Source of the DNA: Narthecium ossifragum
Lineage: Eukaryota > Streptophyta > Magnoliopsida > Dioscoreales > Nartheciaceae
NCBI GenBank assembly: GCA_963920575.1
Contig: OY986965.1
Location: 21,402,047-21,466,046, forward strand
Direction: 5' to 3'
DNA length: 64,000 nucleotides
Made by a program: the position numbers and the translations under genes. This document shows positions 36,875-48,032 of the stretch, in pieces. Below the pieces are notes generated by a model, which was given only the letters and a program-made list of their open reading frames with translations, made no database searches and was not told the origin of the DNA. Position 1 is the stretch's first letter; the number at the start of each line of letters is the position of its first letter.

Positions 36875-39800
36875 TTATAAGGCCGAATGAATGTATGCAT
36901 GAACGCGGGAAATGGGGTGGCATTCAAGACAAGGAGTAACACAATCATTACCTATGTAATCATATTCAAGAATGGGCAAGACCTCATCCAAAACTTCAAA
37001 AGTCTCTAATGCCAACAACATATCTTGACCTTCATCATCACAATCATGAGAGATTGATAAACTTTCTTGAAAGGCAACCAAATTTGGCCCATCAACATTA
37101 GTTATGTCCTCCCAAAACACCTCATAGATAGGCATATTAATATCATAGGAGTTGGCAACAATTGATATCTCCTCACCAAAAACTTCATAGATAGGCATAT
37201 TAATATCATAAACATCCTCTTCGTACTTGGGTATGTCTTCATAAAATGGTTGATATACCGAAAGATTAATATCATAACAATCATCATCAACCTCTTTATC
37301 ATTACCAAGTAATTCATTCAAGCATTCCTCATCATCATGATCATTCTAAGCATCGACACATGATTCACAAGTATCATCTATATCAAAATTTGCAACCATC
37401 ACATCATTAGCACATTCATCACCAATATCATCATCCACTAAAGAATCGACCATAAAACATTCATTCCCATGCATAGATTGTTTAGCAGCATCAAAAATAT
37501 TTAATTTCAATTCCATATTCCCGAAGGTAACGGTCATGATGCCACTCTTATAATTGATGCATGCATTGGCCGTAGCCAAGAATGGTCGTCCAAGTATGAT
37601 GGGAATGGATTTCCTATGTCTAAGACCCGGTTCCATGTCAAGTACAACGAAGTCGATCGGGAAAACACAACTATCGACCTTGACTAGTATATCTTCAAGG
37701 ACACCCTGTGGTGTTTTGATAGATCTATCGGCCAATTGCAAAGTCATGGAGGTCGGCTTGAGCTCTCCTAAGCCAAACTTACAAAATAAGGAGTATGGCA
37801 TAAGATTCACACTAGCTCCTAAATCAAGAAGAGCCCCCTCGATCAATTGATCTCCTATGATGCAAGAAATAGTAGGAGTACCGGGGTCTCTCAATTTCGG
37901 AGGTAGATCGAGTTGAAGAATCGAGCTAACTTGCTCAGTTAGGAAGAGCTTTTTAGAGACATGAGACTTGGATTGCCTCTTATGAGTAGACAAGTTTTTC
38001 AAAAATTTGGCATAAGACGGCACTTGCTTAATGGCATCCAACAAGGGAAGGTTGATGTAGACCTTCTTGAAAAGTTCTAGCATCTCCTCATATTTGCCAC
38101 TCTTCCACGGTTGGGATGTGGCTTGAGGATCAACTAGTGCTTGAGGGTATGGAGCCCTAGGAATGTATGCTTTGTGTGGTAATGGACCGAGCGAAATAGG
38201 CTCATTTTCCTTGGAAGATGGCAATGGACTTGAGGAATCATGAGAGGCATGATGGGGTGATGCTTGAGAGTCATTCATTGAAGTTGATAAATGAGGTTCA
38301 TGCCCTTGCTCTAATGTGGTGTCTTTGGACATCTCCACATTAGGAAAAATCTTTCCACTCCGGAGGGTAGTGACCGCTTGCACTTCCTCGTGAGTGGAAT
38401 CGACGAAATGTTGGCCTTTAGGGTTTGCTATGGGTTGACTAGGAAGTCTACCCTCCTCCCTTCTTGTCATAGTATTGGCCAATTGGCCTATTTGCACTTC
38501 CAACTTTGCAATGGATTGGGAATGAGAATGCAAAAGTTGGGTACTTGTCTCAAAGGAATCCAAGGCCTTGAGAAGCCTTTCCTCAATACAAGGATCACGT
38601 TTAGGAGCTTGAGGGGTTTGATGGGCTTGGTAGGGAGCTTGGTATTGGGAAGGCCCATGTGGCCTTTGATTCCAATTTGGAGGATGAGAGGATTGAGGAT
38701 AACCCGCCACTTGAGGTGGATATGCATGCGGAGCTTGAGGTGGCCGGTAGGTGGGTTGATTTTGTGGAGGTGGGTTAGAATGATATGGCGCTTGGTACCT
38801 AGGAGGGTAGCTCGAGACTTGATTGCCCGCAATTGGAGGCCTAGGATTGTACGTGTTTGAATAAGGGTCATAAGTAGGCTTTGCTTGATTGAAGACCGCA
38901 TTGATATGCTCTTGTACGAGCTCCGGATACTCACTAGCCAAATGGCAATCGGTAACTACGTGGCCGGGAGTCGAACAAAGGAAGCAAAGTTCTCCCAATG
39001 ATGGAGAATTGAGTGGGTAGCTCGATGAAGAAGGAGGAGTAGGAATTTGATTCAAAGAATGAGCAAGAACTTGATCAACTTTCCTACTTAGAGTATCGAT
39101 TTGTTGTGAAACACGGGTAGCTTCGGATAACTCTAAAAATCCTCTCGGGTTGGATTGTCCCTTAGCACTTGAAGTCTCCCTAACATTTCTTGAAGTGTAG
39201 GCATGGTTTTGGGAATTAATGGCAAGCTTTCCAAATAGAACCCATGAGTCCTCATAGGGATTTGTCATGAACACCCCACCACAAGCGGTGTCTACATCTT
39301 GTTGATGACGTATTCTAAGGCCATTGTAAAAATAATCAACAAGGGATCATTTAGGGATTTGGTGGTGTGGGCATTTTCTAAGAAGCTCTTTAAATCTATC
39401 CCAAGCATCATGAAATGGTTGGTCATCTTCTTGACGAAAGGTTGCTATTTGGGTTCTCATTTCATGAGTCTTAGCGATAGGAAAGAACTTTTCTAGAAAA
39501 GCACTTTGTAATTGGTCCCATGTAGTGATCGTTTGGGGCTCAAGGGATCCTAACCAATGCTTGGCTTTGCCCTTCAAGGTAAATGAGAACAACTTTAGTC
39601 TCATTGCATCCTCGATAAAGTTTGGAATCTTGACCGTGGAACTCTTTTCGAGGAAGTCTTCTAAGTGATAGTAAGGGTCCTCATTACTCAAGCCGTGAAA
39701 GTTTGGAAGGAATTGAAGGAATTGAGGCTTAAACTCATAATGTGCGGCTTAAACAACGGGTTGTTGTATGCCCGATGTAGGTGCAAAAGTAGTAGGGACA

Positions 39801-39982
39801 TAATAATCCCTCATACTCCTACGGTCCGGGATTGGATTGACATTAGGATTGGGGTCCGGGATGGGAGCATCCATGACTTGAGGAAGCGGGAGGTCTATAT
39901 GCAAGGGTATGCTTGAAGATGTCCTAAAATCTAGGAATTCTTGCAATGTGATATCTAGATCCGAATCCTCATGCACACTCAT
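36875..39982 (-). pseudogene. Athila-like gag-protease frame plus acidic repeat tail
   Basis: One continuous frame from ATG 39982 is interrupted by TAA (39749), TGA (39347) and TAG (37346). The gag core includes LKLFSFTLKGKAKHWLGSL and TTWDQLQSAFLEKFFP. A Q/P-rich region and a CCHC knuckle follow (CFLCSTPGHVVTDC, CX2CX4HX4C). A retropepsin-like domain comes next, with the active-site stretch ALLDLGASVNLMP and the conserved ILGRPFLATA. Capsid, RNA binding and polyprotein cleavage are the family roles. The TGA sits where a Trp would be expected, as from a G-to-A transition. After 37346 the frame enters an acidic tail with repeated YDINMPIYE units and then decays where RT should start. Confidence 0.85.
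37080..37290 (-). repeat. 63-bp tandem repeat encoding an acidic 21-residue unit
   Basis: Three units start at YDINLSVYQ, YDINMPIYEVFGEE and YDINMPIYEVFWED. On the DNA the word ATAGGCATATTAATATCATA recurs about every 63 bp. Confidence 0.85.
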
Positions 39983-40219
39983 TCAAACATATAAGAACTT
40001 GGACCATACAGAATAAGAGATACATTACAGTGGGCTGGTCCAAGAACTTTGTATCTTCGCCCGTAGATGAGTCGCTTCGCCGCTCGGAAGCTTCACCTAC
40101 AACCACAAAAAGATATACAATATAAGCAACGTTCTATTTTTGGTATTTTGTAATAAAAGAAAATAAAGCAATCTAATTGAAGAAAGGAATTTATCAAGTA
40201 AGAAATTCAAATCAACAAA

Positions 40220-40237
40220 TCCCCGGCAACGGCGCCA
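40220..40237 (-). promoter_or_regulatory. primer-binding site, tRNA-Asp type
   Basis: The minus strand reads TGGCGCCGTTGCCGGGGA, six bases inside the 5' LTR end. It is complementary to a plant tRNA-Asp 3' end and is the standard Athila primer site. Confidence 0.85.
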
Positions 40238-40243
40238 AAATCT

Positions 40244-41820
40244 TGACGCGCCCAAACCACTCGACGTTAAAAGTGACTAGGGCGTCAAAGATTAAAATTT
40301 ATACCGAATCCTAACTAACTACTACGTAGCTAGCGGAAGTCCGGGTCGATCCGCAGGGAAATGAGAAATGACTAACGTACTCGATAGATAACTCCAAACA
40401 ACTAGCTAGAATGATTTGGGTTTTGGATTAATGTCTATTAAAGCAATTAACTAAATGAAGAGAAATATAACTAATATAGAGAGGTCTTGGGATCTCCATT
40501 TCATTGTAGGTCCTAATGTAGCCTCCTAAAGAATTAAGGTGTGTAATCCAATTGGGACAATCGAAATCAAGAAGTCGACAAGCGGGTGGTTAGCCTCACT
40601 TATCGCTCAACGGAAGTCGGTTTAGGATCATCCGCCGGAAATAATCACATTCACAAAGTCGACGAATGAGTGATTAGCTTCTATCGTCGCTAACGAACCT
40701 TCGATTAAGATCGATTCGTCGCAAGAAAAAGATATTGCATGGAATCGGGCATTGGATCGAGATGGTTCTAGCACCTCGAATCCAATGCAATAGAAAGATA
40801 GAATGGATCCTTTGATTAGAGAGATAGGGATGGTTCTAGCATCCCTAATCTCTAATCTAGGGATAGTAATCCTCCCAATGTAATTGGATGTGTTTCTAGC
40901 ACATCCAACTCATTGGGGCATAACAACAAACACCTATCATGCACAAGTTCTAACTCATATCAAAGAAAGGCATTCATCCATTCAACATATAAGGTCCATG
41001 TACAAAGATAAGGAAATAATGCTCAAATCCATACAATAGATCAATCCCAAAGATTACACATCAAAAAACCCTAAGAAAACTACAAAAGAATCCTACAACT
41101 ACATGGAAATCCCAAGATAAAGGAAGTTAGCTACTCATCTTGGTTGGATCCATGGATGGAGGTTGATGAAGCTCCCCTCCCATGGATTCCCTCCAAGAAG
41201 TCCTCCTCTCAATTGGGTAAGAAACCTAGAAGGGCTGGAGAAAACTAAGAGAAGCCCCCTAAAATCCCCCATAAGGGGTCTATTTATAGTAAACAAGCCT
41301 CCCCCACTCGGATTAGATCTGGGCCATTGATTTTGTTCGGCTGGCACCAAAGGATCGATCCTCATAGGGTGGAGGATCGATCTTCCGCTTCGTATGATCG
41401 CTGGTCCCGTGAAGGATCGATCCTCCTATAGGCAAGGATCGATCTTTTCTTTCTTGAATGCTGGCTGCGCCCCGATGAAGATCGATCCTCCAGTGTGTGA
41501 AGATCGATCCTCTAGAATTTGCGTTCTGTCACTGGAAAAATGTGCAAAAATGATTGATCCTTCCCATAGCGAGGATCGATCCTTCAGAACTGATTGGCTT
41601 TGTTCTTGATGTACTGCACAGGATCGATCCTCCTTCAATAAAGGATCGATCTTCTTCATAAAAACTGGCCCAAATGACATCGTTTAAGCTAGGAACTTGA
41701 TCCAATCCTCGTTGAGGGCACTTGTACCTTTAATAGGGTAAAATCCATCAGTAAGGCCTTGCTCGGTGACTAACAAAGTCAAGTTAAAAGGGTGATTTAT
41801 GCACTTTTCACGTCTTATCA
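40244..41820 (-). repeat. 5' LTR of the Athila-like element
   Basis: Same length (1577 bp) and ends as the 3' LTR, with about 17 substitutions by eye. The GATCGATC pairs are conserved at the corresponding positions (about 41353-41652). Substitutions have altered some octamers, for example GATTGATC near 41552, without changing the spacing. Confidence 0.95.
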
Positions 41821-42084
41821 AGGCTCGCTTTCAAGTTCTCAACAATCTATCTCCTATTGACGTTGAGTTGTTCTTAACATACGAGATACCCGACGATCCA
41901 TATAGACCATATAACCGTCTAGACATTGATCTGAACACCCGCTGTTAGAGCCAGCAACTATTCCCCGCATACTGGGTGGCATTGATATGAACACACCTCT
42001 CGAGCCATGTCCAAGCGGAGACGAAGAATTAGCTCAACTGGTGGAAGAGATGATGATTAGCGGACTCCCATCGGAGGCCGAGAA

Positions 42085-42452
42085 GTAAGTTATAGAAGCG
42101 CGGGTATAATTATAAGATGTGTGTGTATAAAATTCTATATATGTGTTTGAACTTCTTTTCACGAGTATTAATAGGCCACACACGTGTAGAAAATTTATGA
42201 ACGTGTACATGGTTTACATGGCTTTCGTGTGTATTATTAGCTCATACACATGTCTATGCACGCATATAAATCTGAACACACATGCATACAAAAGTTCATG
42301 CGTGTCTACAAAAGCATCATAACATACTTTTGATGTGGCGCGTTTCTACTGGGTAGTGCAAAGATAAAGAAATTTTTTAAAAAATGTACTCACATGTGTC
42401 GGTTAAAGAATTGCGGTGAATGAGGCGTAGCGAATGCCGGAGGAGCTTGCAC
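42085..42452. other. AT-rich intron-like or element-derived sequence
   Basis: It follows the donor of the split MULE-like frame. It has many degenerate ACACGTGTA / TTTATGxACGTGTA words on both strands (42120-42330), similar in style to the loop of the MITE at 22515-22972. No ORF. Confidence 0.4.
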
Positions 42453-42535
42453 ATAAAAATTAGGGTTTTTGGTTTCTCCCTCTTGAGAAATCTGGTTGTC
42501 TCTCCCATAGAAAGGTTCACGTTTACCCTGTGCCA
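42453..42535 (+). repeat. 5'-truncated LTR of the CRM-like element
   Basis: Only the last 80 or so bases remain, from ATAAAAATTAGGG to CCCTGTGCCA. They match about 47756-47837 in the 3' LTR. Confidence 0.8.
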
Positions 42536-42538
42536 GAG

Positions 42539-42550
42539 TGGTACCAGAGC
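42539..42550 (+). promoter_or_regulatory. primer-binding site, initiator tRNA-Met type
   Basis: TGGTACCAGAGC differs by one base from the usual TGGTATCAGAGC and lies three bases after the LTR end. Confidence 0.7.
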
Positions 42551-42576
42551 TATACGAGTTCCTGGGAAGAGGATCC

Positions 42577-44273
42577 ATGCCTCGAACCAGAGCCGCACGT
42601 GCTCGACGGCCGCCTAGCGTCTCTTCGCCGCCACCCAGAAGACGTGTTCGGCCTCCTGTCGACGATGGGCCTCCCCCGCGGGAACAGGGGGTCTTGCAGG
42701 CGACCATCGTGGATCTTCAACGACAGGTGGCCGCCCTCCAACTCCAACTGCAGCAACAGAACCGAGAATGGACGCCCTCGCTGGAAGAAGAAGAGTTGTC
42801 GTCGGACAAGTCCTCCTTCCAGAATACGTATGCCGACCAACCCCGGTTTCGCCATGACCAGCGGGATCGCTCCATGGATTATGGATTCAATGTGGACATA
42901 CCTGAGTTCACGGGAGGGTTGCAGCTAGGGGTGAGCAAAACCGAACCGAACTTTTAGAACCGAACCGAACAATTCGGTTCGGTTTTTCGGTATATTCGGT
43001 TCGGTTCGGTTTTTTTTTTTGTCAAAAATTTGGTATTCGGTTCGGTTTCGGTTTTTATTTTTAAAATTCGGTAAATACTGAAATACCGAAATTTTTAAAA
43101 TTATATACCTTATTTCGGTTCGGTTCGGTTTTTACATGAATTCGGTTCGGTTCGGTTTTTAAATTAGTGTACCGAATTAATTCGGTTCGGTTCCGTTCGG
43201 TTTTATGCACTAATTCGGTTCGGTTTGGTTTTATGATATTTCGGTATTCGGTATTTCGGTTCGGTTTTTACCGAATTCTCACCCCTAGTTGCAGCCGGAG
43301 GTTTTCATTGACTGGCTTCATCAAGTGGAGCGTATATTCGAGTTTCGGGAGGTTCCCGACGACATGAAAGTGAAGTTGGTGTCTATCAAGTTGAAGGGAC
43401 GAGCTTCAGCATGGTGAGGACAACTGAAGAGGGTTCGTGAGAAGTAGCAGAAGGACAAGATACGAAACTGGGAGAAGATGAAGAAGAAGCTGAAGGAGCA
43501 CTTCCTTCCGTTCGGATATACCCAGTCCCTCTTCCAGAAACTACATACGCTTCGCCAAGGTACGCGATCTGTTGAAGAATATACTGAAGAATTCTATCAG
43601 TTGCTTGCCAGGAATGACCTTTCGGAGACGGAGGAGCAAACGGTCGCTAGATACCTCGGAGGGCTACGACTATCTCTCCAGGACGCGCTGAGCCTTCACG
43701 CGTTGTGGACGGTGTCCGAGGCCTATTAACGGGCGTTGACGGCGAAGAAACAGCAAGCCCGGGCGTCTGCCATGGGACGAACTCCACGACCACCTCTAGC
43801 ACCGCTGAACCCGACCCCGCCAGCGAAGCCGCCGGGTCCACGGCCCGTTCCCCCAAATCCGGCATCGGGATCCACCTTCAGGTGTTTTTGTTGTGAAGAA
43901 GTGGGCCACCGGGCTTCGGACTGTAGCCTACCTGCTAGTCGGCCAGGGAAGGCACTGCTCCTTGAGGAAGACGTGGATGATCAGGCAGACCTCACCAAAC
44001 CCGTCTTCGATGGCTATGGCGATGAAGGGGAGATTCTGTACGGTGACGGCCAGGAAACCCTGGTCCTACGAAAGAGCTTCCTGACGCCCAAGGAGGAGGT
44101 CGACAACAACTGGCTGCGGACCAACATCTTCCAAACGACGTGTACCATTGACGAGCGAGTCTGTAAGATGATCGTGGACAGTGGAAGCTGTGAGAACGTC
44201 ATCGCGGATGAAGCGGTGACCAAGCTGCAACTGGCAACGGAGGCCCATCCTGTTCTATACTGACTATCGTGGC
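42577..44273 (+). pseudogene. gag and protease of the CRM-like element, broken
   Basis: An ATG at 42577 starts an Arg/Ser/Pro-rich N-terminus (MPRTRAARARRPPSVSS). The frame is cut at 42925 by the hAT MITE and resumes at 43296 with FIDWLHQVERIFEF and the gag core (KLKGRASAW, LTSL-like and [13 protein letters not shown] parts). Stops occur after AW, after REK and after SEAY. A CCHC knuckle lies at 43883-43924 (CFCCEEVGHRASDC). The protease motif is MIVDSGSCENVI and a stop follows at HPVLY. Confidence 0.85.
42926..43287. mobile_element. hAT MITE rich in CGGTTCGGTT
   Basis: Termini TAGGGGTGAG and CTCACCCCTA form a perfect inverted repeat. The exact 8-bp duplication GTTGCAGC (42918-42925 and 43288-43295) is the hAT signature. 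The interior is nearly all CCGAACCGAA or TTCGGTTCGG words with T-runs. No ORF of its own. Confidence 0.95.
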
Positions 44274-44362
44274 TCAAGCACGGCAGCGAGGTAACTTTCG
44301 ATAAACGCTGCCTGGTTTCTTTTTTCATTGGTTCCAACTATCAGGATAGTGTATGGTGTGAT

Positions 44363-46009
44363 GTGGTGACCATGGATGCTTGCCACCTTTTGCTGGGCCG
44401 ACCCTGGCAATATGATCGTTTTGTCGTCCACGACGGTCGGAGGAACACCTACACCTTGCGGTTCAAGGAGACGCGATTGACCCTAGCGCCTAGATGGGAG
44501 GAACCGCGGCCCAAGCCAAAGGAAGGCCGAGTTGTGACTATGCTGTCACATTCGCAGTTCCTAGAGGAGGTGAAGGAGCAGCTAGTCATCTATGCGCTGC
44601 TGCCAGGCGAACCAGATGCGGTGGTGGAAGTTCCCGAGCTCGTGAGGCCCCTCATGTCGGAGTTCGCTGATCTGTTACCCGAGGAGCTGCCCCTGGGACT
44701 ACCACCCCTGCGAGACATCCAGCATCAAATCGACTTGACTCCGGGAGCCAGCCTACCCAATCGACCGGCATACCGGATGAGTCCGAAGGAGATCGAGGAA
44801 CTGAGGAAGCAAGTGACGGAACTGTTGGAGAAAGGCTATGTACGGGAAAGCATCAGCCCGTGCGCCGTACCTGCTCTCTTAGTACCCAAGAAGGATGGTT
44901 CGTGGCGGATGTGCATCGACAGCCGAGCTATCAACCGGATCATCATCAAGTACAGATTCCCCATACCAAGACTGGATGATATGCTCGACCAACTGGCGGG
45001 CTCCAAGTTGTTTTCAAAGATAGATCTCAAGAGCGGATACCGCCAGATTCGCATCCGGGCGGGAGACGAGTGGAAGACCGCCTTCAAGACTCAGGATGGA
45101 TTATATGAGTGGATGGTGATGCCTTTCGGTCTGTCCAACGCGCCCAGCACATTCATGATGTTCATGCACCAAGTCCTGAGGCCATTCATGGGCCGTTTTG
45201 TTGTCGTATACTTCGATGACATCCTGGTGTACATTTCTTCTGCGGAGGATCACTTGAAGCATCTACGGGCTGTCCTCGAGGCGTTGCGGCAGGAGTGGTT
45301 GTTCGCCAACCAGAAGAAGTGCACTTTTCTAACTGACCGGGTATGTTTCCTTGGTTATATTTTCTCTTCAGGTGGCATTAGCGCGGATCCCAGCAAGGTG
45401 GAGGCAATCCGAAGTTGGCCATCGCCGCGGAGTCTACACGATGTCCGCAGCTTCCACGGGCTGGCCTCCTTCTACAGGCGCTTCATCTACAACTTCAGTT
45501 CGATGACAACCCCCATCACCGAGTGTCTTAAAGGGTGGAATTTCCAATGGACCGAAGAAGCGGAAGAGAGCTTCCAATTGGTGAAGCAGAGGATCTCTGA
45601 GGTGCCAGTTCTAGCACTGCCAGATTTTGAGAAGGCCTTCGAAGTCAACTGCGATGCGTCGGGAGTCGACATCGGCGGTGTGCTCAGCCAAGGGGGACGG
45701 CCAGTTGCTTATTTCAGTGAGAAACTATCAGGTGCCACCAAAAACTACTCTACTTATGATCTGGAATTCTACGCTATTGTACAGTCCTTGAAGCATTGGA
45801 GGCACTACTTGGTGCAACGGGAATTCGTGCTGCACACTGATCATGAGGCTCTCAAATTCCTCCACGGCCAACACAAGCTCAACCGGCGACACGCGAAGTG
45901 GGTTGCCTACCTACAGGAGTTCACTTTCTCCCTCCGGCACCTGGCAGGCACGCAGAACCGGGTTGCTGACGCGCTGAGCCGGCGCGCCAACCTCCTGACT
46001 ACACTGTAG
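44363..46009 (+). CDS. reverse transcriptase - RNase H of the CRM-like element
   Basis: A 548-codon open frame. It starts with the end of the protease region ([13 protein letters not shown]). A linker with [17 protein letters not shown] follows, then RT with [42 protein letters not shown] and the intact catalytic YFDDILVY. The connection ([11 protein letters not shown]) and RNase H come next ([29 protein letters not shown]). It reads without a stop although its neighbours are broken. It ends with TAG at 46007, before integrase, so the polyprotein is interrupted. The upstream edge is only the first start codon after the last stop. Confidence 0.9.
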   Translation: MVTMDACHLLLGRPWQYDRFVVHDGRRNTYTLRFKETRLTLAPRWEEPRPKPKEGRVVTMLSHSQFLEEVKEQLVIYALLPGEPDAVVEVPELVRPLMSEFADLLPEELPLGLPPLRDIQHQIDLTPGASLPNRPAYRMSPKEIEELRKQVTELLEKGYVRESISPCAVPALLVPKKDGSWRMCIDSRAINRIIIKYRFPIPRLDDMLDQLAGSKLFSKIDLKSGYRQIRIRAGDEWKTAFKTQDGLYEWMVMPFGLSNAPSTFMMFMHQVLRPFMGRFVVVYFDDILVYISSAEDHLKHLRAVLEALRQEWLFANQKKCTFLTDRVCFLGYIFSSGGISADPSKVEAIRSWPSPRSLHDVRSFHGLASFYRRFIYNFSSMTTPITECLKGWNFQWTEEAEESFQLVKQRISEVPVLALPDFEKAFEVNCDASGVDIGGVLSQGGRPVAYFSEKLSGATKNYSTYDLEFYAIVQSLKHWRHYLVQREFVLHTDHEALKFLHGQHKLNRRHAKWVAYLQEFTFSLRHLAGTQNRVADALSRRANLLTTL

Positions 46010-47267
46010 GCACAGGTCGTGGATTTTGAGGTCTTCAAGGACCTCTATCCGGATGATCCTTCTTTTGGCACCGTGTATGCTGAAGTCAGGGACGGTCAAC
46101 GCACGGGCTTCAGCATGCAAGACGACTTCCTATTTCGGGGACTACGCCTTTGTGTACCAGATTGTTCTCTACGAGGCCAGATTCTGCAGGAGCTGCATTG
46201 AGAGGGTCACTTTGGGCGAGACAAGACTCTGGCTCTTGTAGCTCGTGATTACTATTGGCCCAAGCTGCCAAGGGACGTAGCCAGATACGTGAAGCAATGC
46301 CATATCTGTCAACTGTCCCGGGGATCCGCCACTAACGCAGGACTCTACATGCCCCTCCCTGTCCCTGATGCACCATGGATCGACGTCAGCATGGACTTCA
46401 TCCTTGAACTGCCTCGTACGGCTCGCGGTATGGATTCCACTTTGTAGTGGTCGACCGGTTTTCTAAGATGGCTCATTTTATAGCTTGTTAGAAGACGATG
46501 GATGCTGCGCGGATTGCTCACCTTTATTTCCAAGAGGTGGTGCGGTTACATAGGATTCCCAGATAGATCACCTCTGATCGCGACGTCAAGTTCATGAGCA
46601 ACTTCTGGAAGTGCTTATGGCATAAGATGGGTACCAAATTGAACTTCAGCAGTGCCTATCATCCTCAGACTGATGGCCAGACCGAGGTCGTCAACCGAAG
46701 CCTCGGCAATCTCCTGAGGAGCCTCGCAAGAAGCCGACCGAAGATGTTGGATGCAGCTTTGAGCCAAGCCGAATTCAACTTCAATCGGTCAAAAAACCGT
46801 TCGACCGGCCTGAGCCCTTTTGAAACAGTTATGGATCAAATCTTATGGGGGTGTTGGATCTGGTGCCAATTTCCAAGCCTAGTCGAACCAACCTGCTAGC
46901 TGAAGACATGATCGAGCATCTCCAAACTATCCAGGATCAGGTCAAGTCTCAACTGGAACTCACTAATGCCAGGTATAAAAGTGCGGCAGATCGGCATCGT
47001 CGTCAGGTCACATTCGACGTCGGGGATGAAGTGTGGGTCGTCTTGACCAAAGAGAGGCTGCCAGCAAGAGAATATTCCAAGCTAGGTGATAGGAAGATCG
47101 GGCCCTGTGAAGTCCTCCAGAGATTTAATGACAATGCATACCGAGTCCAGCTTCCACCCCACTTGCAGATTTCTGATACCTTCAATGTGAAGCATCTGGT
47201 TCCATACAGAGGGGTTCATTGCAATCAAGACTTGAGGACGAGTCCTTTCCAACTCCGGAGAGGCTGA
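46010..47267 (+). pseudogene. integrase of the CRM-like element, broken
   Basis: It contains the HHCC zinc-binding region (HFGRDKTL.., CHICQLSRG) and the DDE core (MDFILELPR, DRFSKMAHFIA, TSDRDVKFMSNF, SSAYHPQTDGQTE). The C-terminal part includes GDEVWVVLTKERLP and KIGPCEVLQRFNDNAYRVQLP. Several in-frame stops and at least one frameshift (near 46425-46600 and 46850) make it inactive. The last ORF ends at 47267 inside the 3' LTR start. Confidence 0.85.
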
Positions 47268-47837
47268 TGCAGGACCAAGGCCGGGCCTGACCGAGTCCGA
47301 TCTGGAACAGCTCCCGAGGCGATCCGGACGCGTTTAGACTCCATCCGTCCGACTCAGATCTCCGGATGACCTTGACCGTCGGATGGGCATAACTTTCGCC
47401 CACGGTGTCCGATCGGGGCGTGCGACCAGTAGAAACGATCGGCTCGACGAGCCCGTCAAGAATCATGGGAGATCAAAGATCTCTCCATGACCTTGACATC
47501 CAAATCTTCAAATTCCTTTTCCTTTGGTTTAAAATTCATTTTTAGTGAAAAACTTTCCTTTTTAGGCAGTTTGTTCGGGTCTTTCTATTTTTAGCAAATT
47601 TCCTATTTCTAGTAGGTTTTCTCCTATCTGAATTCCGGGTTTAGTACTTGGATTAGGTTAATTCATATCAGAGTCCATGTATGAGTTGGTCTGGTCTCTC
47701 CTTAAACATATAAAAGGAGGACTTAGGGTTTGTAAGGGTCAGTTTTGATGATGAATAAAAATTAGGGTTTTTGGTTTCTCCCCCTTGAGAAATCTGGTTG
47801 TCTCTCCCATAGAGAGGTTCACGTTTACCCTGCGTCA
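47265..47837 (+). repeat. 3' LTR of the CRM-like element
   Basis: It begins TGATGCAGG after a GGAGAGG purine run. A TATA box (TATAAAAG) is at 47709-47716. It ends at CCCTGCGTCA, or about ten bases later. The exact end is uncertain because the bases after it resemble those after the 5' copy. Confidence 0.7.
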
Positions 47838-48032
47838 GAGTGGGACATTGATTCTTTAGTTCTTTATTTTTCCTTTTTTTTTTTATAAACCCTAATTATT
47901 CGTTGATGTGTAGAAGAAACAATATCAATAGTATTAATAAAGCCAATATCTTCACACATTAGACGGGCGATTGAGTTACATCAGAAAAGAAGGATTTTTG
48001 TTATGAATTGGATTTTCAATTTTTATCAATTT

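Larger units (their letters stand above)
30619..41820 (-). mobile_element. complete but pol-less Athila-like LTR retrotransposon
   Basis: Two LTRs of 1577 bp (30619-32195 and 40244-41820) are bounded by a perfect AGGCT duplication (30614-30618 and 41821-41825). By eye they differ at about 17 positions (roughly 1%), so the insertion is recent. The primer-binding site next to the 5' LTR matches the 3' end of tRNA-Asp, as is usual for Athila. In transcription order it has gag with a zinc knuckle and a protease, an acidic repeat region, the conserved post-pol segment, palindrome pairs, a second ORF and a polypurine tract. Reverse transcriptase, RNase H and integrase are missing. It therefore cannot transpose alone and must have been mobilised in trans. 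Confidence 0.9.
30487..42084 (+). pseudogene. MULE-type transposase N-terminal coding region, split by an Athila-like element
   Basis: After a pyrimidine-rich leader an ATG at 30487 opens a frame that runs to 30618. It resumes at 41826 once the 5-bp duplication is removed. The product begins MRSVPLYCYFNGHV and has an ELFLTYEIPDDPYRP segment. This is reminiscent of the N-terminal region of plant Mutator-like transposases; the call rests on that resemblance only. A TAG at 41946-41948 breaks the frame. One frame over, IPRILGGIDMNTPLEPCPSG continues to a GTAAGT donor at 42085. No catalytic domain is in the window. The ancestral gene was interrupted in its leader by the solo LTR at 26331-30355 and in its coding part by the element at 30619-41820. 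Confidence 0.5.
42453..47847 (+). mobile_element. degenerate CRM-like Ty3/gypsy chromovirus
   Basis: A 5'-truncated first LTR (42453-42535), a Met-type primer site, gag, zinc knuckle, protease, RT-RNase H and integrase in Ty3/gypsy order, and a full 3' LTR from 47265. RT wording ([23 protein letters not shown]) and integrase wording (AYHPQTDGQTEVVNRSLGNLL) are closest to the CRM branch as I know it. There is no classical chromodomain after integrase. Gag is cut by a hAT MITE and frames carry stops in gag, protease and integrase. No clear target duplication was found because the 5' LTR end is lost. Confidence 0.8.

Noticed and set aside
42453..47847. Centromere location because of the CRM-like element
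   Set aside because: A single degenerate copy among intact genes is not evidence for a centromere, and the clade call itself is by resemblance.
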